From Rugalucina vietnamica (lineage: Eukaryota > Mollusca > Bivalvia > Lucinida > Lucinidae): DNA of 64,000 bases. This document shows positions 54,043 to 64,000 of the stretch, piece by piece. A program made the translations under genes and the position numbers. The notes under the pieces are model-generated. The model was not told the origin of the DNA. It ran no database searches and saw only the letters and a program-made list of their open reading frames with translations. The DNA lies in assembly GCA_964017185.1 (NCBI GenBank), contig OZ024882.1:42577431-42641430 (forward strand). The letters run 5' to 3'. Numbering within the stretch: position 1 is the stretch's first letter; the number at the start of each line of letters is the position of its first letter.

Positions 54043-54765
54043 TACAGTAAATTATCCAGTTCCGGGTCACTTTTTTTTCGAAGTGGTTTCCAGATAATTG
54101 CTCACAGCAAACTAGGTTTCGACCTTACCATTAGAAAGTATAGTCCTTCTTCTAAATAATGAACTTTAGTCTGATTAATTGTGACTATTCTGTGGGCCAC
54201 ACGATGGCTTGGAAGCAGACCACCAATTTATCCAGTTCCGAATCATTTATCCAGTTCCGAATCACTTGCGATAATTTTTAAACAGGACACTCTCTGGCGC
54301 TATTGCGTTATGATTTTGAGTTTGTAGCTTCATTACTTCTTTATAAAACAAGACTTACACACAGTTTACCATTTCAGATAGAAAAAGTGTCAAAAAACTG
54401 TGTACGACGTATTACTTACGTTCTGGATATTGGCGTCAATATGTTCTAAGTCGATAATGGCGTAACTGGTTCCAGATTTTTGCAGTTAAGAGCTGGTAAT
54501 CATGGGCTGTGCATTGGTTATTTTCATTTTTGTTTGTTTGTTTGTTTGTTTGTTTTGTTGTTGATGTTTTATGAGTTTAACTTTCACCTGTTTGATTAAC
54601 ATTGAATTTCAAACACAGCTTTAATGTTGCGTAAACAGAGATATCTAACAGGAGTATGTCAACTAGACTAGAAATCCAGACAGCATGTTTTGTTTGCGAT
54701 GCATATCGACTGCACAAAGAATCACCTGCGTAAGGAAACGACCATTTGATTTTTCTTATTGGGGA

Positions 54766-54792
54766 GGGGGGGGGGGGGGTAGCGGCTGTAAG

Positions 54793-54829
<37 letters not shown>
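54766..54829. repeat. G and A homopolymer tracts
   Basis: A G-rich run (about 54762-54779) and a 33 bp A run (54797-54829) within 70 bp. Frames crossing them are artefacts. Confidence 0.9.
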
Positions 54830-54830
<1 letters not shown>

Positions 54831-55244
54831 AGGATCCAATTTTGGCCGAAAAACATATCTAGGGCAGCAGAGTAAATTCTGTATTACTATCTTACGTATT
54901 GTAATATATACCAATAAAAAGACAGGACCGCGTCGTGAGAGAAAAACAATATGCAGGCCCGGAAACATCTTCCAGCCCCACCCCCCTCTTAAAATTCATT
55001 CATTTATTTATCTATCCATCTTGGGTCAGTTTACGCCTCTTTTAAGATCATTTAGCTCATATAAGACGATCGAATGAAACGCGTTAATGAAATCAGCTCT
55101 TCATCACTCGGCAACGGGGTGGGGGGTTTGGCATTCATTTATTTAGTTAAGTTTTGGTAAATGAATAGCCACTTTTTGGGAAACAGCTACTCACTAGACT
55201 ACTATGTCAAAAGAAGAAATCAAAATAATAGATAGAACAATTTT

Positions 55245-55247
<3 letters not shown>

Positions 55248-55284
<37 letters not shown>

Positions 55285-55292
55285 GAGAGAGA
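55248..55292. repeat. (GA)n microsatellite
   Basis: About 22 GA units with one GATA interruption. Confidence 0.9.
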
Positions 55293-55502
55293 GTGAAAAG
55301 GAGAGATGTTGCTAGATTCCTTATAATGAGGACCAAAAAGCATAACTCGGCGCTCAACGTGAGGATCGAACCCAGTGTCTGTCCTTCTTGGCTTTGTTGT
55401 GTGGTTATATTTGAAGCACGTTTAGTTAGGATGTCAGGGCATCCTAACTTGCCCCCCCCCCCATTTTTTTATTTAGTTCAACGTCCATTGCATGATTATT
55501 TC

Positions 55503-55640
55503 AGCTCATATGAGACGCGCCAATCAGTAGGTGGGACGAAAACGGGAGAACCCCGAGAAAAACAAAACCACCTGACACGCTCGCAAGCAGAACTTGGTTT
55601 GTCTCACATGGTCAGAGCGGGGTTCGAAGCGGGGCAAAAT
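55503..55640 (-). mobile_element. tRNA-derived SINE family A, truncated
   Basis: Body TCATATGAGACGCGCCAATC through GAACTTGGTTTGTCTCACAT and the B box region (GCTTCGAACCCCGC on the minus strand); the A-box end is lost. Confidence 0.65.
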
Positions 55641-55729
55641 CCTGACATGACCATAGCTGTGGACTAGAACGTTAAGCATCAATTCAAACAAACTGCATTG
55701 CAAATGAAAGACTGTGGTATTGTGGCGAC

Positions 55730-55763
55730 ACGCACGCACGCACGCACACACACACACACACAC
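55730..55763. repeat. (CACG)n-(CA)n microsatellite
   Basis: GCACGCACGCACGCACGCAC followed by a CA run. Confidence 0.9.
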
Positions 55764-56359
55764 ATCAAATAAAATACTTACTGAGATTTAAACACTCCCT
55801 CCTCAGTTCCTTTAGGTTTAGCGCTAAGACGTGTACTGCGATATTAATAGATTTACGAGTACATGTACTATGTCGACACAATTAATTTTTACTGATCCGA
55901 AACTAGCTAAATTGGTAGATAAAATTAACAAGCTCCTACGCAACAGAAAATCAATAATTGAAGTTCAGTTTTCCTGGTGTGTTATAATTAATGTTGGAAC
56001 GCATGTTGGAACCAAAAGTGTAAAAAAATAATGTTCAAGGTTCATGCATTTTGCGGAAACCTGTACCTTGCGGATAATTACACAAGTGCAATTATACATT
56101 CTAATTCGACAGGTCATCTCGAAGAACAGATTTATTTTTAGCATGCAGATAAGTTTTCAAAATCTGACTTCGTGCAGAGGAAGAGAAAAAGATAGACTTC
56201 ATGACCATACAAAATATTTGTTTTTTAATTGAACAGCTACTGTGTAGTTCGTGACGATACGACCACTTGATTCGGAACTGGATAAGATTCGAAACCGGAT
56301 AAATTACTGTATTCTATAAGCTCATCTTGTTAGCCTAACGACTCAGGTGAGCTAAAAAT

Positions 56360-56635
56360 CAGTAATTTATTATCGGTTTAGATTCATTTTCTAACCAACG
56401 TTTAATCCATGTACATGTATATTTGACCGCATTTGGATAATACTAGTGTTATAGACTACCCTGGTGAAAGCTGCAAAATTATAGTTATTCTCCTTGGCTC
56501 AATGTTGCCAAATCTAAAGGGCCAATGACAAAGCTTAAGTAGCCAAAACCGCGGTATGGCCCATCCCATTTCTCATTTATATACTCACTGCCCTTAAAGA
56601 ATTTCAGTTTTATTTTTTTTTGGTAGCATAATAGT
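56360..56635 (+). mobile_element. Retrozyme copy, subfamily B, upstream of hairpin repeat
   Basis: TTTATTATCGGTTTAGATTC, ACTACCCTGGTGAAAGCTGC, hammerhead relic, TTCAGTTTTATTTTTTTTTG, then AATAGTCCGTTGTGTTGGAG, the start of the hairpin family, as at 31130. Confidence 0.65.
56519..56562 (+). ncRNA. Hammerhead ribozyme relic, subfamily B
   Basis: GGGCCA, ATGACAA core (three changes), stem II remnant, CCAAAA, stem III ACCGCGGT, A, TGGCCC with perfect stem I. Shares ATGACAA/CCAAAA-type decay with 31022-31064, so both descend from an already inactive copy. Confidence 0.5.
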
Positions 56636-57164
56636 CCGTTGTGTTGGAGAGATAAGTCCAAAACCATCTCTGCAATTTCAAATAAAAACATTATAATTTA
56701 TTCTTTAAAATGGCATTTTAAAATCTGCTTTGTTTTTCGCCAAAAATGCACTTTAAAAAGTATACTGCGTCATTTTTAAAAGTTAATTTATATAATGCTG
56801 CACGTGAAATTGTTTTTCAATAAGAAAAGAATAGTGGTTTTTAAGTTTTTAATAAATATAAATGTGAAATACTACAGAGTCTAACACGACCCTAGTGGCC
56901 AACATTTTGATCATAGCCAGAAGACATTTTAACAACTTGCCCATGCAGTATACAGAGAATTGTTCAACTGTAAAAAATGAAAATCTCATTGGAAAAATTT
57001 TGAGATTTCTAAAATGTTTGCTCAAAACATTGATTGTGGAATCCTGTTAAAACCACCTCGGCAAGACGGTTCTAACAAGAACCCACAACCTATGTTTCGA
57101 ATCAAAAATAAGAAAAAACCACAGTTTTACTATTTCAAAGTGGAGTATGAGGGGGTATACATTA
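56636..57164 (+). repeat. Hairpin-family repeat, left part
   Basis: GTGTTGGAGAGATAAGTCCA, AAGTATACTGCGTCATTTTT, hairpin about 57030-57092 with an imperfect right arm, then GGAGTATGAGGGGGTATACA up to the MULE. Confidence 0.8.
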
Positions 57165-57970
57165 GGTGACAGCACACTTGCGCACATTTTTGAATGAATG
57201 TGGTTCATTTGCGCACACAATTTTCCCAGGAAAACATTATCATTTGCGCACACAATTTTCCCAGGTAAATGTTACATTTGCGCACGTCAGATTTTCTCAG
57301 ATAAATGGTATGTTTGCGCTCGCAAGACTGCATAGTAAAGCCAAGCCCTCATTTCCAGTCAAAGCCGCGGATACATCTTGCCTCATGATTCATATTTCTG
57401 ACACACCAACTGGGATTGTGATGTTCAGAACTGAAACAAATTTGAAATTTATGAACCAAGATGTGCATCTGTTCGGTGATGGAACTTTCCAGTTTTGCCC
57501 AAAGTATTTCTACCAGTTGAATTTAATTCATGAATTCATGAATGGACAGTGTGTTCCAAATGTTGTTTTTTTTTCTTGTTGCCATCCAAGACAAAGCAGT
57601 ACTATGAACACATGTTTCTTCTCGACTGAACTTTGTGCTCAGTTCGATGTGACTTCGGATATAACACACTTGAATCTGGACTTTGAGATTGTCGTAAATG
57701 AAGCAGCAGTAGCGCGTTGGCCAAACGTGGTTATCAAAGCTTGCCAGTTCCATCTCCAGTTCAGTGAACAGGGGTAACTATGCTGATATTTTATTTATCA
57801 TACCTTGATATATTAAAATACCAGCAGCTGTCCTAGGACGAGGTGCAAAATAAAAACATTCGCGCAAATGTAACACTAAAACTGTGCGCAAATGATATAC
57901 ATTTCTGTGCGCAAATGAAAACTGTGCGCAAACGAAATTTTTAAAAAATGTGCGCAAATGTAATCGCACC
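57165..57970. mobile_element. Internally deleted MULE DNA transposon
   Basis: Flanked by ATACATTA at 57157-57164 and 57971-57978. Ends GGTG...CATTTGCGCACATTTTT are inverted repeats. Word TTTGCGCAC is repeated at least five times at the left (period 34-36 bp, 57172-57320) and five times inverted at the right (57860-57962). The hairpin-family copies at 31760 and 46235 show the uninterrupted target. At 806 bp it is far shorter than an autonomous MULE but keeps part of the transposase. Confidence 0.85.
57166..57777 (+). pseudogene. MULE transposase fragment
   Basis: Cut-and-paste transposase of the Mutator-like superfamily. The open frame has 203 codons; the first 58 or so simply translate the terminal repeats. 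Homology-like sequence starts at about residue 60: FGDGTFQFCPKYFYQL (103-118, the D of DGTF is the first catalytic acid), NLDFEIVVNEA (170-180, second acid), NVVIKACQFHLQ (187-198, the C-x2-H step). The frame stops at 203, before the third acid, and the FLYWCH-type N terminus is absent. It is read without any stop, yet cannot be active. Confidence 0.8.
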
Positions 57971-57978
57971 ATACATTA

Positions 57979-58334
57979 CATTGGCATGTTATCGTGATAA
58001 TTTTTTTTCTGCGAAATACTACTAGCACTACCATAACATTTTGACATAGAAGACAGACGGAAAAGTCTCTAAGCAATATTGTTGCAATTGCTTCATATTT
58101 CAAGAGGAAAACATATTAATTTTACTGTCGTTATCACCATAATTTGTCTCAGCAACCCATCAATTATGTCACCATTTTGGCATCACGAGGAGCAGTAATT
58201 TTCACTATTAGATCCGGGTTCGCCGAAGATATTATCAAATGAATTGCATTTTTGAACAGTTTGACCGTTACTTTATTGCAAATCACTCACGCTTTGACAT
58301 TTCCTGTAGATCTGAAATGGATTACCTACCGCGT
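57979..58334 (+). repeat. Hairpin-family repeat, right part resumed
   Basis: CATTGGCATGTTATCGTGAT, AGCACTACCATAACATTTT, ATCAATTATGTCACCATTTT, GGATCCGGGTTCGCC-like, TTTGACCGTTACTTTATTGC. Confidence 0.8.
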
Positions 58335-59378
58335 AAGAATCTCCTGGAATTATTCTGCCTTCTCAATGTAATTTAACTGCAAATCCAAGATCTGTTTCTT
58401 GAATATGCATGTTTTAGCATTGGTTGATACACTCCCATTGCTTTGAATACTTAAAAACAGAACAATTTAGCCACTTTCGTCAGAGCCAACGTGTATACCA
58501 CGACGTCAACAACCCATATCAAGCATTAAGTCAGCAATTGCAAAATTGAACTTTTAATAACACTTGTGTTGCCAAAATCGAAGTGTAAACATGTTTCAAA
58601 AATTTCAGCAGTCCTTTACTCCCAAACCGAAAATGACAAAAAACTCCATTTTTGCGCCGTAACGTCATGTTTGGAGTTTGATTTACACTATTTCTACGGA
58701 AAATTATGTTTGTTGTCCTACTGCTCAAACAAACATTTGTCTTTAGATCTAGACTTGATTTCGTACGAGTGTGAACCAAACACAGTTGTGTCAACTTTCT
58801 TCTGTTGTCTTTTATTGGGGGCATCAATTTACTCTTGATATGTTTACTCTTTTCTGTTCAGTTGAAAGTGTGTGCGTACGATCTGAATTAGATCGAAGCT
58901 AGTATAACACAAAAGTGTATATGATTATCACATTTGTTATTACGTTTCATATAAAGTCCGCGCCTGCTTTATATAATTTTGGATGTTTTATTTCCAAAAC
59001 GAAGGCTTTGACAGATGCATTTAAAGCAGAAAATTGAACAGTACGGCGATTAAATATTTCTTTATTAAAAGGAATGCAACTCGTAAACTCACAACCATGC
59101 ACTGAAGCAATAGTGCAATAATTGTGTTTGCATGTCTTTATTCCAGTGCAGTATTTTAATTTTACAAAATAAATGTCAGAAGAGTGATTGCTCATATAGT
59201 TTTAGAACAAGAATTCCTTTTGATATTTCTCACAACGCTGTGCTATAAACTGGACAGGTGCAATTCTATAAGTCATTTTAATGCCCACTTAAAACATCAA
59301 TTCACATTGTGTTTTGACTCCATGATTGAAATGAAAATTGTTTTGCACCAAGACATATTTGCACATCTTCTCATTGTG

Positions 59379-59422
<44 letters not shown>

Positions 59423-60110
59423 CAAATCGGTAATTGCATTGGCTATATATTGGAGGTGTGTCTGTGAATTTCCATTTTTATCAATCATTGCTTCCATTAC
59501 ACGAACAGGCGCATAAGGTTAGCCGTTTGCTCCAATTTGTTATATACATGTACGCTCGCATTTGGGGAAGATTAAATCAATCATTGCAGACTAAACGTAT
59601 ATCATTTAAACTGGAATAGCGATCAACACTTCGCTGTTTGTAAATGTATTGACATCAGGCTGGTTTTACGATACGGCAAAAACGATCAAAGTGGTACACT
59701 ATTTGTCAATCAACAGCCCAATGACAAATTATATATGTAGGTCCTAAGACGGAACCATATTTTCCTTGTTTCGCTACTAGTACAAATATACTGACAAGTA
59801 AGATTAATAATTACACGGTTATTGGCGGGGAAGCATGCGATTAGAAAGACCAACCCGAGCTGATGGCGTTCAATAAGTATCAACGTAATTAACGTTGCGT
59901 TGTCTCATAGTCGAAAACTATTTAAAGATATACAGAAAAGAGAACACATGTCTCACAAAGAAAGTACAAAACGTACAGCCTTAATAACGCATACAGAAGG
60001 TTATAAACCGAATTTTGAGGTAATTACTTCTGGCATGTCATAATGTTTGACACGATTAATGCGATTAATTCCACTCTAAAATAGTATTTCCTTGGCTTCA
60101 GTCATTTAAC
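58335..60110 (+). repeat. Dispersed repeat D2, most complete copy
   Basis: About 1.8 kb covering the blocks of both 52681-53440 and 33640-34700, in that order, so those two are partial copies of one family. Includes a 42 bp T run at 59381-59422. No conserved frame was found across copies, so it is probably non-coding. Confidence 0.75.
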
Positions 60111-60176
60111 GTTTCATTTAACGACATACTAAAGTTGCATAAAACTGCTTGATGATGCGTGTAAAAGTACATGTAA

Positions 60177-60594
60177 AGAGGTACAAGTAGGCAAAGATCA
60201 GGAAAAGGCGCAATCAAAAAGAGATTCCCACTCCAAAAACCGAGGTGGGAAAAAACCAAACCAACAATCAGGTACTTATACCATGAAACATATCGTAAGC
60301 CGAATGAGCAGCTATTTTCCCAATAGGTGGCCACTCAGTTACCTTAACTTAATTAAAAACATAAAAAACATACATAAGGCGCCAACAGCACAAAAAAATT
60401 TAAACACCAAGACATAAAACAAAAAGAACCACCACAGAAGTATCGCCTTGGAACGATCAGTAACACAAAAGTTACTGGCGGGATTAAACCGGTTTTACAG
60501 GATCCTAACCTCACCCTCAGCTTCTGCAGTGGCTCATAACATTTAGTTAGTTCTTCGGTCCTCGTGGTGAATCTCTAACTAGTAAATTACATTA
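60177..60594 (-). mobile_element. PLE tail fragment
   Basis: Terminus AGAGGTACAAGTAGGCAAAG, all tail blocks to CTTCTGCAGTGG and TGGTGAATCTCTAACTAGT. Very similar to the tail at 5849-6468 (complement), so a recent copy. Confidence 0.85.
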
Positions 60595-61984
60595 TATACC
60601 GACGTCAACAACAAAAAAAAAAAAAAAAAAAAAAAAAACGCCTCAGTCAACTTTGACACGTCATACTGCCAGGATTAACAACTTAAATTATTTCAAATAT
60701 TGGTCATATCTTTTGCTAACCTTTTACGCATTCGGAAATGCTGATATGGAATTATTCAGACAGCTGCTTGAAAAATGATATGCTGTTGAAAACGCACACC
60801 CGTCGCAAAATCCCTATTCTGTTCATGAACCGGTCTATCAGGCATCGCTTCTTTCGATTACTGAAAATCTCCGTTGCAATACTAACACATATGCCATAGT
60901 GTGGGATATCCACACGTGACCATATGTTGTTAAAACACATTTTTTTGAAAATCGAATTTCGTTCTGTAGCGTTATTGACGTCACTGCAGCTAATGAATGG
61001 TAATCGCCGTCAAAATGGTCAACAAATTTCAAAAGCTATTCTGGCATGGTTGTTTGACAAAGAATAGTTCCTATTGTTATTTCTCCTGCCTTTCAGCGTG
61101 AAACGAACGTCCTTGCGGATAACGTGTATTTGACGTCTAGTGAAATAAGCATCAGAATACCATTGCTCCATTGTTGGCAATTCATTTGAAATAATGCGAT
61201 TACGTTATGAAAATTAACTGAAGGGGTGCATCCGTATATAACGACATCGTTTCTGAAATGTTTCATCATTGGAATTCGTAAGCATAAGAGACGTCGACGT
61301 CCAAAAGAATTTGCTACAGAAGCGTAGGCGAAAGAGGTACGGTCACAAAAATCGATATAGTGGATCTTATACCAAAGCAAACGAAGGTCCCGGACTTTGG
61401 AGTCACTTCGAACGCCAGAAATCGAACAAGATCATTTTTTCTTTCCGTCTGTTTCTTTTCTTGTGAAAAGTCCCTATGTTATTTTCAGTATTTCAACTTC
61501 ACGTAGTCCAGTAATGTTACGTTTCAAAATTTTGATGTTCTTAAGTTTGTAAATCGATTTTGCACGGCTTTCAAGAATTTTCACGTCAAAAACGTTTCTA
61601 TAATGACGTCAGGATGCATTTTCAGGAATGGTGCACCCACGCAAGTCTTGAGAAAAAATGCGCATCTAAACCAAATTCGGTTTATGCTATACCATGAGAG
61701 GGAACATAAAAATAAGAAAAAATGCAAATTTCATTTATATTGTATATCTACTGACCAGGTTATGAAACATTTTCGATGAGGCGTTTTTTATTGACGTCAG
61801 TATATATATATTATTATATTGGGGCTTGCTGTATAGAAATGGTTGATCGGTGGTGCTCGACATTTCAATAATAAAGATGTCGTGCTTACGTGGTGAATCA
61901 TAAGCCGTATCAGCTCACCGTGATCGTTTTATTTCAATGCTTGTTTCAGAATTTTTGATTTTTTTTTTTGTCTTAAATCTTCGT
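60595..61984. other. No gene recognised; A tract
   Basis: A 27 bp A run at about 60612-60638. A basic 65-residue frame at 61269-61466 (NLLQKRRRKRYGHKNRYSG) is noted without support. TGACGTCA-type octamers occur several times (60974, 61600, 61793). Confidence 0.5.
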
Positions 61985-62235
61985 CTCAGATCAAAATTTG
62001 CGTTTTCGGGTCACTGCCATCAGTTGTGAATTCTTCAATTTTCAGCACTGGCGTTTAATGGCTTTCCTACAGAAAATGTTTTATGCATTGGCATAGTGCC
62101 CAGAAAATTATCCATATGTGTCTGCACCCACGCTGGTAATGTCTAATTACAGCTAGAATTTCTAGAGAATTTGGCTTATGATCTCAAGAGACAATTGAGT
62201 ATTTTCATGAGGAAACTTATCTTCAGGGTTTGCGA
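61985..62235 (+). repeat. Dispersed repeat D1, third partial copy
   Basis: GTGTCTGCACCCACGCTGGT, AATTTCTAGAGAATTTGGCT, TGATCTCAAGAGACAATT; ends where a PLE tail begins. Confidence 0.6.
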
Positions 62236-62254
62236 CAAAAACCTGTCCAGGGAT

Positions 62255-62745
62255 CTCCATCACCGGACAACTTATTGCATTTGTGAGTTCTCGTTTTTTA
62301 TTCATCTTGGTGGTTATGATAATGTATTCAGTTTTCCTTGATATTTCATTGAAAAGTTAGAGATCCACCCGGAGGACCGAACAACTAACTGAATGTTGTG
62401 AACCACTACAGAAACTGAGGATGACGTTAAGTGCCTGTAAAACTAGTTTAAGCCCCCCAGTAATTTTATATTTACTATATTTACTGATCGTTCCAATGCG
62501 ATGCTTCTGTAGTGGTTCTTACTGTTTCATGTTCCGGTGTTAACTTTTTGTGCCGTTTGCACCTAATATTTTCATATTTTAGTTAAGTTTTAGTAGCTGA
62601 GAGGACGCCTATTGGGAAACTAGCTGCTCACTCGGCTTACGATACGTTTTCATAGTAAAAGTACTTGTCAATGATTGTTAATTAGGGGGTGTGGGAATTA
62701 CTGTCTGATTGCGCCATTTCCTGATCATTTCTTACATTAACCTTT
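62255..62745 (+). mobile_element. PLE tail fragment
   Basis: Plus orientation: GGGATCTCCATCACCGGACA, GAAAAGTTAGAGATCCACC, CTACAGAAACTGAGG, GATCGTTCCAATGCGATGCT, TTCCTGATCATTTCTTAC near the 3' end. More diverged than the others. Confidence 0.75.
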
Positions 62746-63309
62746 TTAAACTGAGGAGAAGGATTGACACCTGTTGTTTGTGTTGGTTGTACGAAGAAGA
62801 GGTGGTTCTATCTAGGTAATGAAAACGAAAACAGTGATCATTAAAGGCATTTCATAGAGTTATCATTTGTCATTTTTCGATCTTCTAAAGTTGCTCGTTA
62901 CTGTCTTTTGAGTCTTGTGTCTTTTTCTATATTTTCCTACAAGAACATACTGTATATGTATTGATCATGTATTTTTTTCATGTTCTTGTTGTGTTACAAC
63001 TGTATGCCGCGATCATGTTAGGAAATAGAAAAGGAAACGAAACGAGACTATATCGAACCATTTGTTTCAGCTAACGTTGCCAAATTCTACAAAATCTAAT
63101 TTTATAAATTCGTACAAAGCACATTTTTCCCTCATCAAATCATAATGGTAATCAGAAAATTGCAGAGTAACCTTGTCAGACAGATTTCCTCCGCGTGTGT
63201 TTGAGGAGAGTTGCTACACATGTAAGTTTAAGCCATTTGTGAGGAATGGTATTGTGTCTTCGCTATCATTTGGAGAAATACTCTTACATTTTGCTACCAG
63301 GTTTAGTAT
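62746..63309. other. No gene recognised
   Basis: AT-rich spacer. Confidence 0.5.
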
Positions 63310-64000
63310 GGCAACGTACTATATAATAAAGCATAGCTGACATGCGGACAAAATTCTCTAAATCAGCATAGTTGCAATCACATTTTGAAGAGTAACATAT
63401 GAGCCGCCTCATGGGAAAACCAACAATCTGCATAGGCAAAAACAAAGACGCAGATCAGCTTCGCGGTAACCGCGAAGCTGATCAGCGCCTTTGTTTTCGC
63501 TACTCGGATAATACAATTCCTCTTCTACTTAAATCCGAAATTTCAAGCTTCTAGCTCTTTTCTGTGCTTGTACAGGCCGGTTTGTGTCGGACCTGTTCAG
63601 AAACCACATTGTTGGTTTTCCCACGAGGCGGCTCATATAATGCTTCAATGTCGTTATCCCCACAGTTTGTTTCAGCAACCCATCAATTATGTAACCATTT
63701 TGGCATCATGAGGAGCAGTAATCCGGGTTCGCCGAAGATATTATCAAATGGATTAAATTTATGACCAGTTTGACCGTTACTTTATTGCAAAGTATTCACG
63801 CTTTGTCATTTCCAAAGGACTTAAATGGATAACATACCATGAGTATAGGAGTAGTTCGAAAAGCATTCTGGAAATGAATATGCTTGCTCCACGTAGGTCG
63901 GTTCAACATCTAGTTCTATCAGACTAAGCGAACAACGAAGACAAACTTTACTTTATCATTCATCCGTTTTATTGTAGCTGGTTTTAAATAAAAACACCAC
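63310..64000 (+). repeat. Hairpin-family repeat, right part, with MITE inside
   Basis: GCGGACAAAATTCTCTAAAT, GTTGCAATCACATTTTGAAG, [MITE 63401-63634], AATGTCGTTATCCCCAC-like, ATCAATTATGTAACCATTTT, TTTGACCGTTACTTTATTGC and on to CGTTTTATTGTAGCTGGTTT, which matches 32220-32260. Runs off the window. Confidence 0.75.
63401..63634. mobile_element. Hairpin MITE family M, complete
   Basis: GAGCCGCCTCATGGGAAAAC then CAACAAT at left, and ATTGTTGGTTTTCCCACGAG then GCGGCTC at right, one mismatch in about 27 bp. ATAT flanks both sides (63397-63400, 63635-63638), a 4 bp duplication. Central palindrome GATCAGCTTCGCGGTAACCG.. at about 63453-63488. No ORF. Confidence 0.85.

Larger units (their letters stand above)
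54043..56311. mobile_element. 2.3 kb TA-flanked TIR element with ATCCAGTTCCGAATC words
   Basis: TACAGTAAATTATCCAGTTC at left; complemented right end TACAGTAATTTATCCGGTTT. TA plus CAGTAA ends are Tc1/mariner-like. The word TTATCCAGTTCCGAATCA recurs at about 54234 and 54252 and, inverted, at about 56268. Interior holds a G/A homopolymer pair (54766-54829), (GA)n, a SINE and a CACG/CA repeat; no transposase was seen. Confidence 0.65.

Noticed and set aside
54685..55077. 130-residue frame with Gly and Lys runs
   Set aside because: Crosses G and A homopolymer tracts; not a conserved protein.
61269..61466. Basic 65-residue frame as a host exon
   Set aside because: No domain, no splice context that could be judged, and neighbouring frames are equally long.

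Overview
The window is AT-rich, intron-era eukaryotic DNA with no operons, ribosome binding sites or long open host gene. The mix of repeats (Penelope-like retroelements, hammerhead retrozymes, tRNA-derived SINEs, TA/TTAA/8-9 bp-TSD DNA transposons, a dispersed AGCTCACCTGAG repeat, long TATC arrays) fits a marine invertebrate, most likely a bivalve mollusc. That assignment is inference from repeat types, not from a species marker.

Layout. 1-6.5 kb: a Penelope-like element (PLE) whose broken reverse transcriptase ORF is split by a 2.87 kb TTAA-flanked (piggyBac-type) element, which itself carries a TIR element with a 3 x 317 bp tandem repeat. 6.5-10.7 kb: tRNA-derived SINEs and a LINE pol relic. 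10.7-12.6 kb: a hammerhead retrozyme with one full 373 bp monomer between two direct repeats, a hairpin repeat and an inverted repeat. 12.7-15.8 kb: a 1.55 kb tandem duplication holding LINE ORF1/endonuclease relics plus a PLE tail. 16-20 kb: hairpin MITEs, a TIR element, another retrozyme. 21.35-26.36 kb: a 5.0 kb foldback element flanked by TA, inserted into a retrozyme and itself hit by a PLE. 28-29.3 kb: compound TATC/TGTC array. 29.5-37 kb: repeat duplications, two retrozymes, a hairpin-family copy, a mariner-like remnant. 37.6-40.1 kb: an LTR retrotransposon with paired 218 bp LTRs, an initiator-Met-type primer site and only a decayed gag. 40.5-45.4 kb: two TIR elements with repeated subterminal words and a 2.7 kb palindrome built of about 185 bp modules. 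46.3-51.5 kb: nested TIR elements containing a 420 bp TRIM (miniature LTR element, tRNA-Leu primer site) and an exon-like ORF. 51.8-60.6 kb: PLE tails, MITEs, a TA element inside a bivalve-type repeat, a retrozyme, and an internally deleted MULE with a transposase fragment and clean TSD. 60.6-64 kb: mostly featureless DNA, one PLE tail, one MITE.

How it fits together. Nothing here reads as a working host gene. The biology is of elements parasitising elements: several insertions can be called exactly because a second, uninterrupted copy of the target repeat is in the same window. The strongest candidates for something worth following are (i) the hammerhead ribozyme family whose stem III is a perfect palindrome in two distinct versions, with one version lying immediately upstream of a hairpin repeat twice; (ii) ultra-short (about 27 bp) insertions of the PLE terminal sequence; and (iii) a shared architecture in which unrelated DNA elements carry many direct and inverted copies of an element-specific word near their ends.
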